From contig NZ_STGH01000006.1 in assembly GCF_005222785.1 (NCBI RefSeq), positions 34,488-98,487 on the forward strand: a DNA stretch of 64,000 nucleotides. Direction: 5' to 3'. Both the position numbers and the translations under genes were made by a program. The notes under the pieces were generated by a model, which was not told the origin of the DNA, searched no databases, and saw only the letters and a program-made list of their open reading frames with translations. Of this stretch, positions 52,102-61,056 are shown piece after piece. The DNA is from Rhodobacter sp. SY28-1 (GTDB lineage Bacteria; Pseudomonadota; Alphaproteobacteria; Rhodobacterales; Rhodobacteraceae). Position 1 is the first letter of the stretch. Each line of letters begins with the position of its first letter.

Positions 52102-53676
52102 TCAATCCGCTTTGGGCGTATAGCGGAACCTTGTCACATCCGCGGTCCAGCCCTGCCCCGTCAGGTCATGCGCCACGACACCGACGAAGGCCCCGGTGAA
52201 CGACGCATGCTCCCCCCGCCCGCCTTCGTCCGACACGACCGAGGCATCCAGCTCCGGTCCCACCGCGACCCCGTTCACGCTGAACCGCTGCACCGCCCGG
52301 TCAACCGTCACGCCCAGCGTCACCTTGCCCTCGGCCACCGGGAACCGCCCGTGAAAGGTCAGCGCCTCGCCCGGCCAGTCGCCAAGGCACGACACCAGCG
52401 TGACCACCCGCTCTCCGCCCTCGCGGGTCACCAGCGCCGCATGGAACTTGTGCCGGTTGTAATAGGTGATCAGCCCCGCCGCCCGCTGCCAGTTTGGCGG
52501 ATCGGCTACGACATCACACTCCGCCGCATAGGAAGGCTCATCCTGCCGCCGCGCGACGAGGCTTTGCTCGAACCAGGACCCCAGGCTCTCCCGCCCGATC
52601 AGCCGCAACGCACTCCCGGTCATCTGGAAAATCCGCTCCGGCTCCGGCGTCCGCAGCCACTGGAAGTCATCCGGCAGTTCCGAACCGGAGAAGTCATACT
52701 CCACCTCCCCCGGCACCACCCGCTCCACCGGCAGATCGACTGTCGTGGGCGGCAACATCCCCCCGTCCTTCAGCCACAACCAACCGTCGCGCCAGACGAC
52801 CTCGGCCAGCCCGGTCTCGCGCCCCGTCGCACAGAACAGCCCCCGAGGCCCCTTTTGCGGCCGCCCGCACAGGTACGAGTGCCAGAACCGCCCGTCATGC
52901 CCCTCGACATACTGCCCATGCCCCATCCGCTGGATCGGGTTCTCCGGCGAAAACCGGGCGGTAATCACATGCTTGGCCGGATGCGTCTCGTACGGCCCCC
53001 GGATGTCCCGCGACCGCGCCAAGGTGACCGCATGGTCATAGCCCGTGCCCCCTTCGGCCGTCGTCAGGTAATAATACCCGTCATGCCAGAACAAATGCGG
53101 CGCCTCGGTCAACCCAAGGTCGGTCCCAAGGTAGATCGTCGTCACATCGCCCAAGAGCCCCTTCTCCGGGTGCCACTCCTGCAACTCGATCCCGTCGAAC
53201 CGGTCGTTGACCGGGTTCAGCCCGGTGCCCTTGCCCCGATGGTTCCAGCGCATGTTGACGAACCACTTCCGCCCGTCCCGGTCATGGAACAGGGACGGGT
53301 CAAACCCCGATGAGGTCACATAAGTCGGGTCCGACCACTCCCCATCCACCGTCTCGCAGGTGACAATGTAGTTGTGCGCGTCCTTGAACGCCCCATCCAG
53401 CCGCTTCACGTCCGTATAGACCAGCCAGAACTTCCCGTCCGCCCAGGACAGACAGGGCGCCCAGATCCCGCAGCTGTCCGGGTTCCCCCGCATGTCCAGC
53501 TGACTGGCCCGCCGTAACGGCCGCGAGACCAGCCGCCAGTTCACCAGATCGCGCGAGTGGTGGATCTGCACCCCCGGATACCACTCGAAGGTCGAGGTCG
53601 CGATGTAATAATCCTCGCCCACCCGGCAGAAGGACGGATCGGCGTTGAAGCCACGGATCACGGGGTTTTCCAGCAT
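52102..53676 (-). CDS. Glycoside hydrolase family 43 beta-xylosidase/arabinofuranosidase
   Basis: 524 residues. The five-bladed propeller catalytic domain opens with NPVIRGFNADPSF (catalytic base Asp13), with Asp126 in SSGFDPSLF and the acid Glu191 in GLTEAPHLF. A C-terminal beta-sandwich (~330-520) matches the accessory domain of XynB-type xylosidases. No signal peptide, so it acts on imported oligosaccharides in the cytoplasm. Last gene of the sugar operon. Confidence 0.92.
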   Translation of the reverse strand: MLENPVIRGFNADPSFCRVGEDYYIATSTFEWYPGVQIHHSRDLVNWRLVSRPLRRASQLDMRGNPDSCGIWAPCLSWADGKFWLVYTDVKRLDGAFKDAHNYIVTCETVDGEWSDPTYVTSSGFDPSLFHDRDGRKWFVNMRWNHRGKGTGLNPVNDRFDGIELQEWHPEKGLLGDVTTIYLGTDLGLTEAPHLFWHDGYYYLTTAEGGTGYDHAVTLARSRDIRGPYETHPAKHVITARFSPENPIQRMGHGQYVEGHDGRFWHSYLCGRPQKGPRGLFCATGRETGLAEVVWRDGWLWLKDGGMLPPTTVDLPVERVVPGEVEYDFSGSELPDDFQWLRTPEPERIFQMTGSALRLIGRESLGSWFEQSLVARRQDEPSYAAECDVVADPPNWQRAAGLITYYNRHKFHAALVTREGGERVVTLVSCLGDWPGEALTFHGRFPVAEGKVTLGVTVDRAVQRFSVNGVAVGPELDASVVSDEGGRGEHASFTGAFVGVVAHDLTGQGWTADVTRFRYTPKAD

Positions 53677-53771
53677 GTCAGCCCTCTTTTCACAGATCGT
53701 GGGCGGAAGGATCCCTCAATCCTTCCGCCCACGCGGCCGACCCGACAGGGAGGTGCCAGGTCAGGCCATTC

Positions 53772-54905
53772 TCAGCGCATCAGCGCCCGCGCCTCGTCCG
53801 GCGACAGCGCGGCAGGCCGCGTGCAGGTGGTCGTCAGCGTGACAAAGCCCCCCGTCTCGCCCGAGGTCAGGCAGGCGGTCATCACGTCGACCCCATGTAG
53901 CGTCCGCTCCAGCGAACAGCGCGCATCGCGACCGCCTTGCAGTGCTGCAACCATGTCGGCCAGCCCTGCTGTCCGGTAGTTCGCCAGCGCGCCGTGCTTG
54001 GGATGCTCCTGGTTCGGCACGCCGAACGGGTGATCCCACGGGGCGACCTCGGTCAGCGTGCCTGCCTTGTCCGCCACCTCGACCGTGCCGCCAAAGAAGT
54101 TCGGGTCCGGCACATACATCGTCCCCTCGGTCCCGTAGAACTCGAAGTGGTTGCGCTTGTGATGCCAGACGTCCCACGAGGTCGTCAGGTTCACCACCGC
54201 CCCGTTGTGGAACTCCAGCAGTGCATGAATGTTGGTCGGCGTCTTGACCGGGATCTCCTGCCCCGCCCGCGCGCCGGACCCGATGGTCCGCGTCGGCGTG
54301 GCCGAGGACGTGATCGCCCCCACCCGCTTCACCGGCCCCAGGAAGTTGATCAGATTCGCCACATAATACGGCCCCAGATCCAGCATCGGCCCCGCGCCCG
54401 GCAGGAAGAAGAACTCCGGGTTCGGGTGCCAGCCTTCCGGCCCATGGTTCTGCACGCAAGCGACCGCCGTGGTGATCGTGCCGATCCGCCCCTCATCCAG
54501 CAGCGCCCGCGCCTGCTGGTGCGCACCCCCAAGGAACGTGTCGGGCGCACAACCCACGGCCAATCCCTTCGACGCCGCGAGGTCGCGCAGGGTCTTGCCC
54601 TCGTCCAGCGTCAGGACCAGCGGCTTTTCGGAATAGGCGTGCTTGCCCGCCTCCAGAATCCGCTTCGTCACCGCGTAATGCGCGTCCGGGATGGTCAGGT
54701 TGATGACCACATCCACGTCCTTGTTCGCCAGAAGGTCATCCACCGACTGCGCCTTGACGTTGAACTCCTCGGCCCGCAGCTTCGCGGCCTCCATGTTCAC
54801 GTCGGCGACGGCCCGGACCTCCAGCCCCTTGAACAGGGGCGCCAGCCGCAGATACGCGCTGGAGATGTTGCCCGCCCCGATGATCCCGATACCAAGATTT
54901 GCCAT
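53772..54905 (-). CDS. Gfo/Idh/MocA-family NAD(P)-dependent oxidoreductase
   Basis: 377 residues. Rossmann motif LGIGIIGAGNISSAYLRL, AVADVNMEAAKLRAEEFNVK, the Gfo/Idh Lys signature HAYSEKPLVLTLDEGK, and NYRTAGLADMVAALQGG at the end. These enzymes oxidise sugars, sugar acids or cyclitols. In this operon it probably works with the TIM-barrel isomerase 12 bases upstream on a released monosaccharide. Confidence 0.9.
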   Translation of the reverse strand: MANLGIGIIGAGNISSAYLRLAPLFKGLEVRAVADVNMEAAKLRAEEFNVKAQSVDDLLANKDVDVVINLTIPDAHYAVTKRILEAGKHAYSEKPLVLTLDEGKTLRDLAASKGLAVGCAPDTFLGGAHQQARALLDEGRIGTITTAVACVQNHGPEGWHPNPEFFFLPGAGPMLDLGPYYVANLINFLGPVKRVGAITSSATPTRTIGSGARAGQEIPVKTPTNIHALLEFHNGAVVNLTTSWDVWHHKRNHFEFYGTEGTMYVPDPNFFGGTVEVADKAGTLTEVAPWDHPFGVPNQEHPKHGALANYRTAGLADMVAALQGGRDARCSLERTLHGVDVMTACLTSGETGGFVTLTTTCTRPAALSPDEARALMR

Positions 54906-54917
54906 TTTCTCTATTCC

Positions 54918-55667
54918 TCAGAAGGCTTTTGCCGAAGCGATCGAACGCGTTGCGAACCGCGCATCGTCCTTCGGGTTGTCGTGTTCCATGACGAAGTGCT
55001 TGACCCCGATCTTGCGCAGCGCGGCCATGATGGACTTCCAGTCCACCGTGCCGTGACCCACGTCCGACCAGCCGTCCTCGTCCTTGTTCTCCCCGGCAGG
55101 GGCGATGTCCTTGACGTGCGCCGCCGTGATCCGGTCCTTGTATTTCTCGATCCATGCCAGCGGATCGGCGCCGCCGCGGATCACCCAGGCCACGTCCATT
55201 TCCCACTCCAGCCCCGGCCCGCCCTCGAAGATGCGGTCCTGCGGCATGGACCCGTCGGCCAGCGCCTTGAACTCGAAATCGTGGTTGTGCCAGCCAAAGC
55301 CATAGCCCGCCGCCTTGTAGGGCGCACCCGCCTTCTGCAACCGCGCGCCAAACGCCGTCCACCCCGCCGCATCGGTCGGGCGGTCGTCCGGCATGACATA
55401 GGGGCAATAGAGCCGCTCCATCTTCAGCGCCTTGGCGATGTCGAGGACCTTGTCGACGTCATTCTCCAGCTGCGCCAGCCCGAAGTGCCCGGTCGGCATC
55501 GCAAGGCCGGTGGCTTCCAACCCGGCCTTGGTCGCCGCGACTGCCGCGTCGTCGGCATAAAGCGCGCCGTAGCCTTCGACGCCGGTGTAGCCCGCTTTCG
55601 AGACCATCTCGAAGGTCCGCGACATGGGCGGGAAGTTGCGCGAGGAATAGAGTTGATAGCTGAACAT
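54918..55667 (-). CDS. Sugar phosphate isomerase/epimerase (TIM barrel)
   Basis: 249 residues. Opens FSYQLYSSRNFPPMSRTFEM and continues GYTGVEGYGALYADDAAVAA, with metal-ligand regions GYGFGWHNHDFEFK, LEWEMDVAWVIRGGADP and HVKDIAPAGEN. The family covers xylose isomerase-like isomerases, epimerases and dehydratases. Substrate unknown. Part of the mannoside/xyloside operon. Confidence 0.88.
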   Translation of the reverse strand: MFSYQLYSSRNFPPMSRTFEMVSKAGYTGVEGYGALYADDAAVAATKAGLEATGLAMPTGHFGLAQLENDVDKVLDIAKALKMERLYCPYVMPDDRPTDAAGWTAFGARLQKAGAPYKAAGYGFGWHNHDFEFKALADGSMPQDRIFEGGPGLEWEMDVAWVIRGGADPLAWIEKYKDRITAAHVKDIAPAGENKDEDGWSDVGHGTVDWKSIMAALRKIGVKHFVMEHDNPKDDARFATRSIASAKAF

Positions 55668-55681
55668 GAGGGGTCCTTTCG

Positions 55682-58057
55682 TCAGCCGCCGTAGGTGGCG
55701 GAATGGAGATCTCGGAACGTGAAGGTCGGCACCGCCGAGGGGTCCTCGGGGGTGAAGGTGATCGTGGCCGGATGGCCCGGGAACATCGTGACAGCGTTCG
55801 CCGAAAAGCGCCCCGGAACTTCAGATTCCACTGCAACAAACGGGGCGAGTGCCTTGACTTGCAACGTCAATTTCCAGACGTCACCCTCGCGCTTGATGTC
55901 CGCCGTCAGGCCCGAGGGCTGCAGGTCATAGGCCTTCCAGGGTTTCGGTGCATGGACGTCCCCGCCCTGAGCATCGCCGCTCCAGACGAAGGCCAGAACC
56001 TCATCCGCGCGCAGCGCATCGGCGGCCACGGTCAGCACTGGCAGCGCCGCGTCCGGGAACACCGTCACCGTCGCCTGACCCACTGCCCGCGTTGTCCCAT
56101 CCATCGCCGCCGCATTGGCCGTGACCGTGATCGTCACCGCTTCGGGCCGGTCATTCACCGCCCGCAGCTCGATGCTCCCGTCCTTCGGCACCGCCGTCAC
56201 CATCACCGGCGCATAGAACCGCGCCGCCATGTGATGCAGCAGCTTCCAGTTCCCGCCATGATCGAGGCTCGCCCAGGAACACACCGGCCAGGTGTCGTTC
56301 AGCTGCCAGTACAGCGTCCCCTGACAATGCGGCTTCAGGCTCCGCCAATGCGTGACCGCCGTCTTGATCGCCAAGGCCTGCTGGACCTGGCTGACATAGA
56401 CGAAGTTCGGGAAGTCCACCGGAAAGCGGAAATAGCGGAACATCGTTTCCGCGATCCGCGCGTTGCCGCCGGGGTTCTTCTGATGGCTCTCCATCACCGG
56501 CGCGGCGATGTTCCAGTCCGCCTCATCCGCAAAAGCCCGGATCGCCGACAACGAAGGATAGGACTGAAATCCGAATTCAGAACAGAACCGGGGGCTTACA
56601 TCGCGATAGTGATCGAAATCCTTCCCCTCGTGCCACACGCTCCAGAAGTGCATGTCGCCACTGGAATCGTCGTGCCACGCATCCCCGAACGCCAGCGGCC
56701 CGGGCGACGGCGACGAGGGCCACCAGTTCGCCCCCGGCAGCACCGAATGCAGCGCCGCCTCCACCGTGCGATTCAGCCGGTCGTAGTTCACCAGATAGCG
56801 GTCGCGGTCCTTGCGGCTTTCGGGGAACCAGGTCAGCGCCCCGATCAGCTCGTTGTCGCCACACCAGACCGCGAGGCAGGCGTGGTGATTGATCCGGCCC
56901 ACCACATCGCGCACCTCGGCATCGACTTCGGCCAGGAATTCGGGGGTCGAGGGATACAGATGGCAGGCGAACATGAAGTCCTGCCAGACCATCAGCCCCA
57001 TCTCGTCGCAAAGGTCGTAGAACCAGTCCGGCTCGTACCGCCCGCCGCCCCAGATGCGGATCATGTTCATGTTGGCGTCGACGGCGGACTGCAGCAGCCC
57101 CCGCACGCCCTCGACCGTGATCCGCCCAAACAGAGCATCCGCCGGGATCCAGTTCGCCCCCTTGGCAAAGACCTTCCGGCCGTTGACCTGCACGCCAAAC
57201 GACCGCCCCGCCGCGTCCGGCTCGCTGACCAACCGCATCTCGCGCAGCCCGATCCGCTTCAGCACCTGCGCCCCATCGCCGGTCACCACCAGATCATGCA
57301 GCACCTGCGCGCCCTGCCCCGCTGGCAACCAGAGCTGAGGGTCCGGGATCGTCAGTGTCAGCCGCGCCACCCCGTTCCGCACTTCGGTCGTGCCCGAGAC
57401 GCCACACAGGCTTGCCGTGACCACGCCCACACCCTCGGCATGAACCGCCAGTGACACCTCGGCCACCCCGGGCCGATGCGCCTGCGTTACCACGATGTCG
57501 CCGATCCGGGGCCCCACCGGCTCCAGCCGTACCCCGCCCGAGACGCCGAAGATGCCAAGGGCGATGTTCCAGTCCCAGCCGAAATCGCACTGCTGTTTGC
57601 GCAGCATGTTGTTGAAGGCAATCGCCCCGTTGACCTGCTGATAGGGGATCGGAAACGGCATCCGCGCCGCCCGCGCCAGGGCCTCGCGGACGGGCGAGCG
57701 GAAGAGGATCTCGACCGTATTCTCCCCCGACCGCAGCGCCTGCGACACATCCACCCGCCAGCGCCGATGGACGTTCGCCGCCGACAGGACCAGATCCCCG
57801 TTCAGCCGCACTTCGGCGACCGTATCCAGCCCCTCGACCACCAGCCAAGCCGCTGATCCGTCATGGGAAAACACCCGCCGCGCCACCCAGTCGCGCTCGG
57901 ACACCCAGCGGCAGTCATACTCGTTCCGGCCCCAGTACGGGTCCGGGATCACCCCCGCCTTCGCCAGCGCCGAGACACCATCCCCCGGCAGGTCGAAGGC
58001 AATGACATGGGCGCCGCTTTCATCCGAAAGCGTCCAGCACCCCGCCAGATCGAGCAT
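55682..58057 (-). CDS. Glycoside hydrolase family 2 beta-mannosidase
   Basis: 791 residues, near the usual length. Order: jelly-roll N-domain (~1-190, with YWGRNEYDCRWVSERDW), Ig-like domain, TIM barrel from ~300 (NMNMIRIWGGGRYEPDWFYD, DEMGLMVWQDFMFACHLYP), acid/base Glu403 (LAVWCGDNELIGAL) and nucleophile Glu494 (RFCSEFGFQSYPS). C-terminal sandwich domains follow. No signal peptide, so mannosides are cut after import. It starts 2 bases after the ATPase gene stop. Confidence 0.92.
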   Translation of the reverse strand: MLDLAGCWTLSDESGAHVIAFDLPGDGVSALAKAGVIPDPYWGRNEYDCRWVSERDWVARRVFSHDGSAAWLVVEGLDTVAEVRLNGDLVLSAANVHRRWRVDVSQALRSGENTVEILFRSPVREALARAARMPFPIPYQQVNGAIAFNNMLRKQQCDFGWDWNIALGIFGVSGGVRLEPVGPRIGDIVVTQAHRPGVAEVSLAVHAEGVGVVTASLCGVSGTTEVRNGVARLTLTIPDPQLWLPAGQGAQVLHDLVVTGDGAQVLKRIGLREMRLVSEPDAAGRSFGVQVNGRKVFAKGANWIPADALFGRITVEGVRGLLQSAVDANMNMIRIWGGGRYEPDWFYDLCDEMGLMVWQDFMFACHLYPSTPEFLAEVDAEVRDVVGRINHHACLAVWCGDNELIGALTWFPESRKDRDRYLVNYDRLNRTVEAALHSVLPGANWWPSSPSPGPLAFGDAWHDDSSGDMHFWSVWHEGKDFDHYRDVSPRFCSEFGFQSYPSLSAIRAFADEADWNIAAPVMESHQKNPGGNARIAETMFRYFRFPVDFPNFVYVSQVQQALAIKTAVTHWRSLKPHCQGTLYWQLNDTWPVCSWASLDHGGNWKLLHHMAARFYAPVMVTAVPKDGSIELRAVNDRPEAVTITVTANAAAMDGTTRAVGQATVTVFPDAALPVLTVAADALRADEVLAFVWSGDAQGGDVHAPKPWKAYDLQPSGLTADIKREGDVWKLTLQVKALAPFVAVESEVPGRFSANAVTMFPGHPATITFTPEDPSAVPTFTFRDLHSATYGG

Positions 58058-58059
58058 GA

Positions 58060-59139
58060 TTAGATCCTCTGCTCCGTCTTCGCGTCAAAGAGCGAGGCCT
58101 TGGGGATATCAAGCCCCAGATGCACCTTCGTTCCCGCCGGCACCCGGCCCTCGACCGGCACCCGCACGCTCATGTTAGTCCCTTCGGCTTTCAGCCACAA
58201 AAGGCTGTCGGCCCCCAGGTTCTCGTCGATCTCCACCTCCGCCGGGATCGACGGCCCGGCCAAAGGCGTCGTCGAGACGGTGATATGCTCCGGCCGGACG
58301 CCCAGGATCGCATCGTCGCGCTCCAGCACCGCCCCGCCCTCATAGCCCGTCAGGTCGATCTTCGTGGCGCCGAACTGGAACGCGCGGCCATTGTCCACCG
58401 TCCGTCCCTTCAGGAAGTTCATCGACGGACTGCCCAGGAACCCCGCCACGAACAGGTTCGATGGGCGATTGTAGATTTCCAGCGGCGCGGCCAGCTGCTG
58501 GATCACCCCGCCCTTCATCACCGCGATGCGGTCAGCCAGGGTCAGCGCCTCGATCTGGTCGTGGGTCACATAGACCATCGTGTTGCCAAGCTGGTTGTGC
58601 AGGCGCTTGATCTCCACCCGCAGTTCGGACCGCAGCTTGGCGTCCAGGTTCGAGAGCGGCTCGTCGAACAGGAACACGTCCACGTCCCGCACCAGCGCGC
58701 GGCCAATGGCCACCCGCTGCCGCTGCCCGCCCGACAGGGCCGCCGGTTTGCGGTCCAGCAACGGCTGGATCTGCAGGATTTCGGCTGCCCGCGCGATCCG
58801 CTTGTCGATCTCGGCTTGCGGGACCTTGGCGTTCTTCAGCCCGAACGAAAGGTTCCCCCGCACCGTCATCTGGGGATACAAAGCATAGCTCTGGAACACC
58901 ATCCCGATGCCCCGGTCCGACGGCTCCGCCCAGGTGACGTTCTTCCCCTTGATCCAGATCTGCCCGTCGGTGATGTCCAACAGGCCTGCAAGGCAGTTGA
59001 GCAGCGTCGACTTCCCGCAGCCCGACGGGCCAAGAAGGACGACGAACTCCCCCTCCGCCACATCAAGGTTCATGTTCTTCAGAACCGAAACCGAGCCGAA
59101 GTTCAGCGTCAGGTCCTTGACTTCAATCGAATTTCCCAT
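58060..59139 (-). CDS. Sugar ABC transporter ATP-binding protein (UgpC/MsmK type)
   Basis: 359 residues. Walker A GPSGCGKSTLLN, signature LSGGQRQRVAIGRALVRD, Walker B VFLFDEPLSNLDAKLR, switch His in VYVTHDQIEALTLAD. The C-terminal TOBE/MalK-like domain follows (GVRPEHITVS). It energises the two permeases upstream. Confidence 0.95.
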   Translation of the reverse strand: MGNSIEVKDLTLNFGSVSVLKNMNLDVAEGEFVVLLGPSGCGKSTLLNCLAGLLDITDGQIWIKGKNVTWAEPSDRGIGMVFQSYALYPQMTVRGNLSFGLKNAKVPQAEIDKRIARAAEILQIQPLLDRKPAALSGGQRQRVAIGRALVRDVDVFLFDEPLSNLDAKLRSELRVEIKRLHNQLGNTMVYVTHDQIEALTLADRIAVMKGGVIQQLAAPLEIYNRPSNLFVAGFLGSPSMNFLKGRTVDNGRAFQFGATKIDLTGYEGGAVLERDDAILGVRPEHITVSTTPLAGPSIPAEVEIDENLGADSLLWLKAEGTNMSVRVPVEGRVPAGTKVHLGLDIPKASLFDAKTEQRI

Positions 59140-59142
59140 GTG

Positions 59143-60051
59143 TCAGCCTTTCACGGCACCGGCGGCGATACCGCGCACGAAGAGTTTGCCAGAGACGAAG
59201 TAGACAATCAGCGGCACAAGGCCCGTCAGCACGGTCGCGGCCATGTTGACGTTGTACTCCTTCACCCCCTGGACCGAGTTGACGATGTTGTTCAGCTGCA
59301 CGGTCATCGGGTAGAGATCGGGCTTGGTGAAGACGACCCCGAACAGGAAGTCGTTCCAGATCCCTGTCACCTGCAGGATCAACGCCACCACGAAGATCGG
59401 CAGCGACATCGGCAGCATGATGCGGAAGTAGATGCCCCAGAACCCGGCCCCGTCGACGCGCGCGGCCTTGAACAGCTCCTCCGGGATCGAACTGAAGTAG
59501 TTTCGGAACAGAAGCGTCAGGATCGGCATGCCAAAGATCGTGTGCACGACGATCAGGCCCCACAGCGTCCCGTAGATTCCGGCCTCGCGCAGCAGGATCA
59601 CGATGGGATACAGCATGATCTGATAGGGGATGAAGGATCCGAAGATCAGGATCGTGAAGAAGATGTCCGATCCCTTGAACTTCCAGTTGATCAACGCATA
59701 GCCGTTCACGGATGCAATCGCGATCGACACGATGACCGACGGCACGGTGATCAGGACCGAATTCCAGAAGCCCCGGCTCAGACCGTCGCAGTTCAGGCCG
59801 GTGCAAGCCTCGGCCCAGGCCTTGACCCAGGGTTGGAAGGTCACCTCGACCGGCGGGGCGAAGATGTTTCCGATCCGGACTTCGGGCATCCCCTTCAGGC
59901 TGGTCATCACCATGACCCAGAGGGGCAGAAGGTAATAGACGCAGACCACGATCAGGATGCCGTACAGCATGATGTTGCGCGGGCTCATCGCCTTTTTCGG
60001 CTTCGCGCCGCGCGGGCCGGTCATGGCCGAACTCATCGACAGGTCAGCCAT
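59143..60051 (-). CDS. Carbohydrate ABC transporter permease (MalG type)
   Basis: 302 residues with six membrane helices; starts with a polar leader then NIMLYGILIVVCVYYLLPLW. The EAA loop RNYFSSIPEELFKAARVDGA contacts the ATPase. It starts inside the preceding permease gene (8-base overlap). Confidence 0.94.
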   Translation of the reverse strand: MADLSMSSAMTGPRGAKPKKAMSPRNIMLYGILIVVCVYYLLPLWVMVMTSLKGMPEVRIGNIFAPPVEVTFQPWVKAWAEACTGLNCDGLSRGFWNSVLITVPSVIVSIAIASVNGYALINWKFKGSDIFFTILIFGSFIPYQIMLYPIVILLREAGIYGTLWGLIVVHTIFGMPILTLLFRNYFSSIPEELFKAARVDGAGFWGIYFRIMLPMSLPIFVVALILQVTGIWNDFLFGVVFTKPDLYPMTVQLNNIVNSVQGVKEYNVNMAATVLTGLVPLIVYFVSGKLFVRGIAAGAVKG

Positions 60052-60976
60052 GCTTCTTCCCTCCGAATTCCAGATAGGCCCAGGGGATCAGCACGATCAG
60101 CACGGACAGAAGCATCATGGTCGACGCCGCGAAGCCCTGCCCAAGGTTCTGCGCCTGGAACATGTAGTCGTAGACATACATCGCGGGAACCTGGGATGCG
60201 TTGCCCCCCGGCCCGCCGCTGGTCATGGCGACGACCAGGTCGTAAAGCCGGATGATGCCGGAGGCCACGATCACCAGCGTGGTGATGAACACCGGGCGCA
60301 TCATCGGGATGATGACCATGACATAGGTCTTCCAGGTCGGGATGCCGTCAACGCGCGCGGCCTTCCAGATGTCCTCGTCGATTCCGCGCAAGCCCGCCAG
60401 CATCAGGCACATCACAAAGCCAGTCCCCTGCCACAGCCCCGCGATCAAGAGCCCGAACAGCACCGTGTCGGGGTTGTTCAGCGGGTCGAAGGTGAAGCTC
60501 GTCCAGCCCAGGTCGCGCACGACACCCTGGATGCCGAACTCCGGGTTCAGGATCCATTGCCAGACAAGGCCCGTCACGATGAACGATAGCGCGAAGGGGT
60601 ACAGCATGATCGTCCGGAACGTGTCCTCGAACCGGATCTTCTGGTCCATCAGCACGGCCAGGATGAAGCCCATGACCACCGTGAAGACCAGCGACATCAC
60701 GCCGTAATACAGAAGGTTCTCGATCGAAACCAACCAGCGGTTCTGCGACCACAGCCGCTCGTACTGGTCGAAGCCCACGAAATTCGCTCTGGGCAGCAGC
60801 TTCGAGTTGGTGAAGGAATAGACTACCGTCCAGATCGTGCCGCCGAGGAAAACCACCAGCGCGGTCAGGATCATCGGGATTGCCGCGATCTTGGAACTGA
60901 CGTTGCGGCTCCACCGCGGTCGTGGCTTGGCCACGGAACTTGTGCGGATTGCGTCCGCCTCGCTTGCTACTGACAT
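60044..60976 (-). CDS. Carbohydrate ABC transporter permease (MalF type)
   Basis: 310 residues with six helices (AAIPMILTALVVFLGGTIWT, LFGLLIAGLWQGTGFVMCLM) and the EAA motif AGLRGIDEDIWKAARVDGIP. It pairs with the MalG-type permease. An 80-bp gap with a hairpin separates it from the binding-protein gene. Confidence 0.94.
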   Translation of the reverse strand: MSVASEADAIRTSSVAKPRPRWSRNVSSKIAAIPMILTALVVFLGGTIWTVVYSFTNSKLLPRANFVGFDQYERLWSQNRWLVSIENLLYYGVMSLVFTVVMGFILAVLMDQKIRFEDTFRTIMLYPFALSFIVTGLVWQWILNPEFGIQGVVRDLGWTSFTFDPLNNPDTVLFGLLIAGLWQGTGFVMCLMLAGLRGIDEDIWKAARVDGIPTWKTYVMVIIPMMRPVFITTLVIVASGIIRLYDLVVAMTSGGPGGNASQVPAMYVYDYMFQAQNLGQGFAASTMMLLSVLIVLIPWAYLEFGGKKHG

Positions 60977-61010
60977 CGGCCCCTGCCCCCCTAGTTGACT
61001 TTCAGGTGCG

Positions 61011-61039
61011 AAAAGGGGCCGCCCGGTGTGGGCAGCCCC
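61011..61039 (-). terminator. Intercistronic hairpin with U tract (attenuator)
   Basis: On the minus strand, after the binding-protein stop, a 10-bp GC-rich stem (61030-61039 with 61015-61024, one mismatch) with a 5-base loop is followed by TTTT. Partial termination here would leave more binding protein than permease, common in ABC operons. Confidence 0.65.
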
Positions 61040-61056
61040 CCGTCGTCAAGACAGTC

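Noticed and set aside
51247..53313. 688-codon plus-strand open frame
   Set aside because: Antisense to the GntR and GH43 genes, which have complete catalytic and DNA-binding motifs; its composition (Arg/Pro/His-rich) is a GC-bias shadow.
53937..60255. Three long plus-strand frames (585, 583 and 711 codons)
   Set aside because: All lie antisense to well-supported operon genes (oxidoreductase, isomerase, beta-mannosidase, ABC proteins) and have no motifs.
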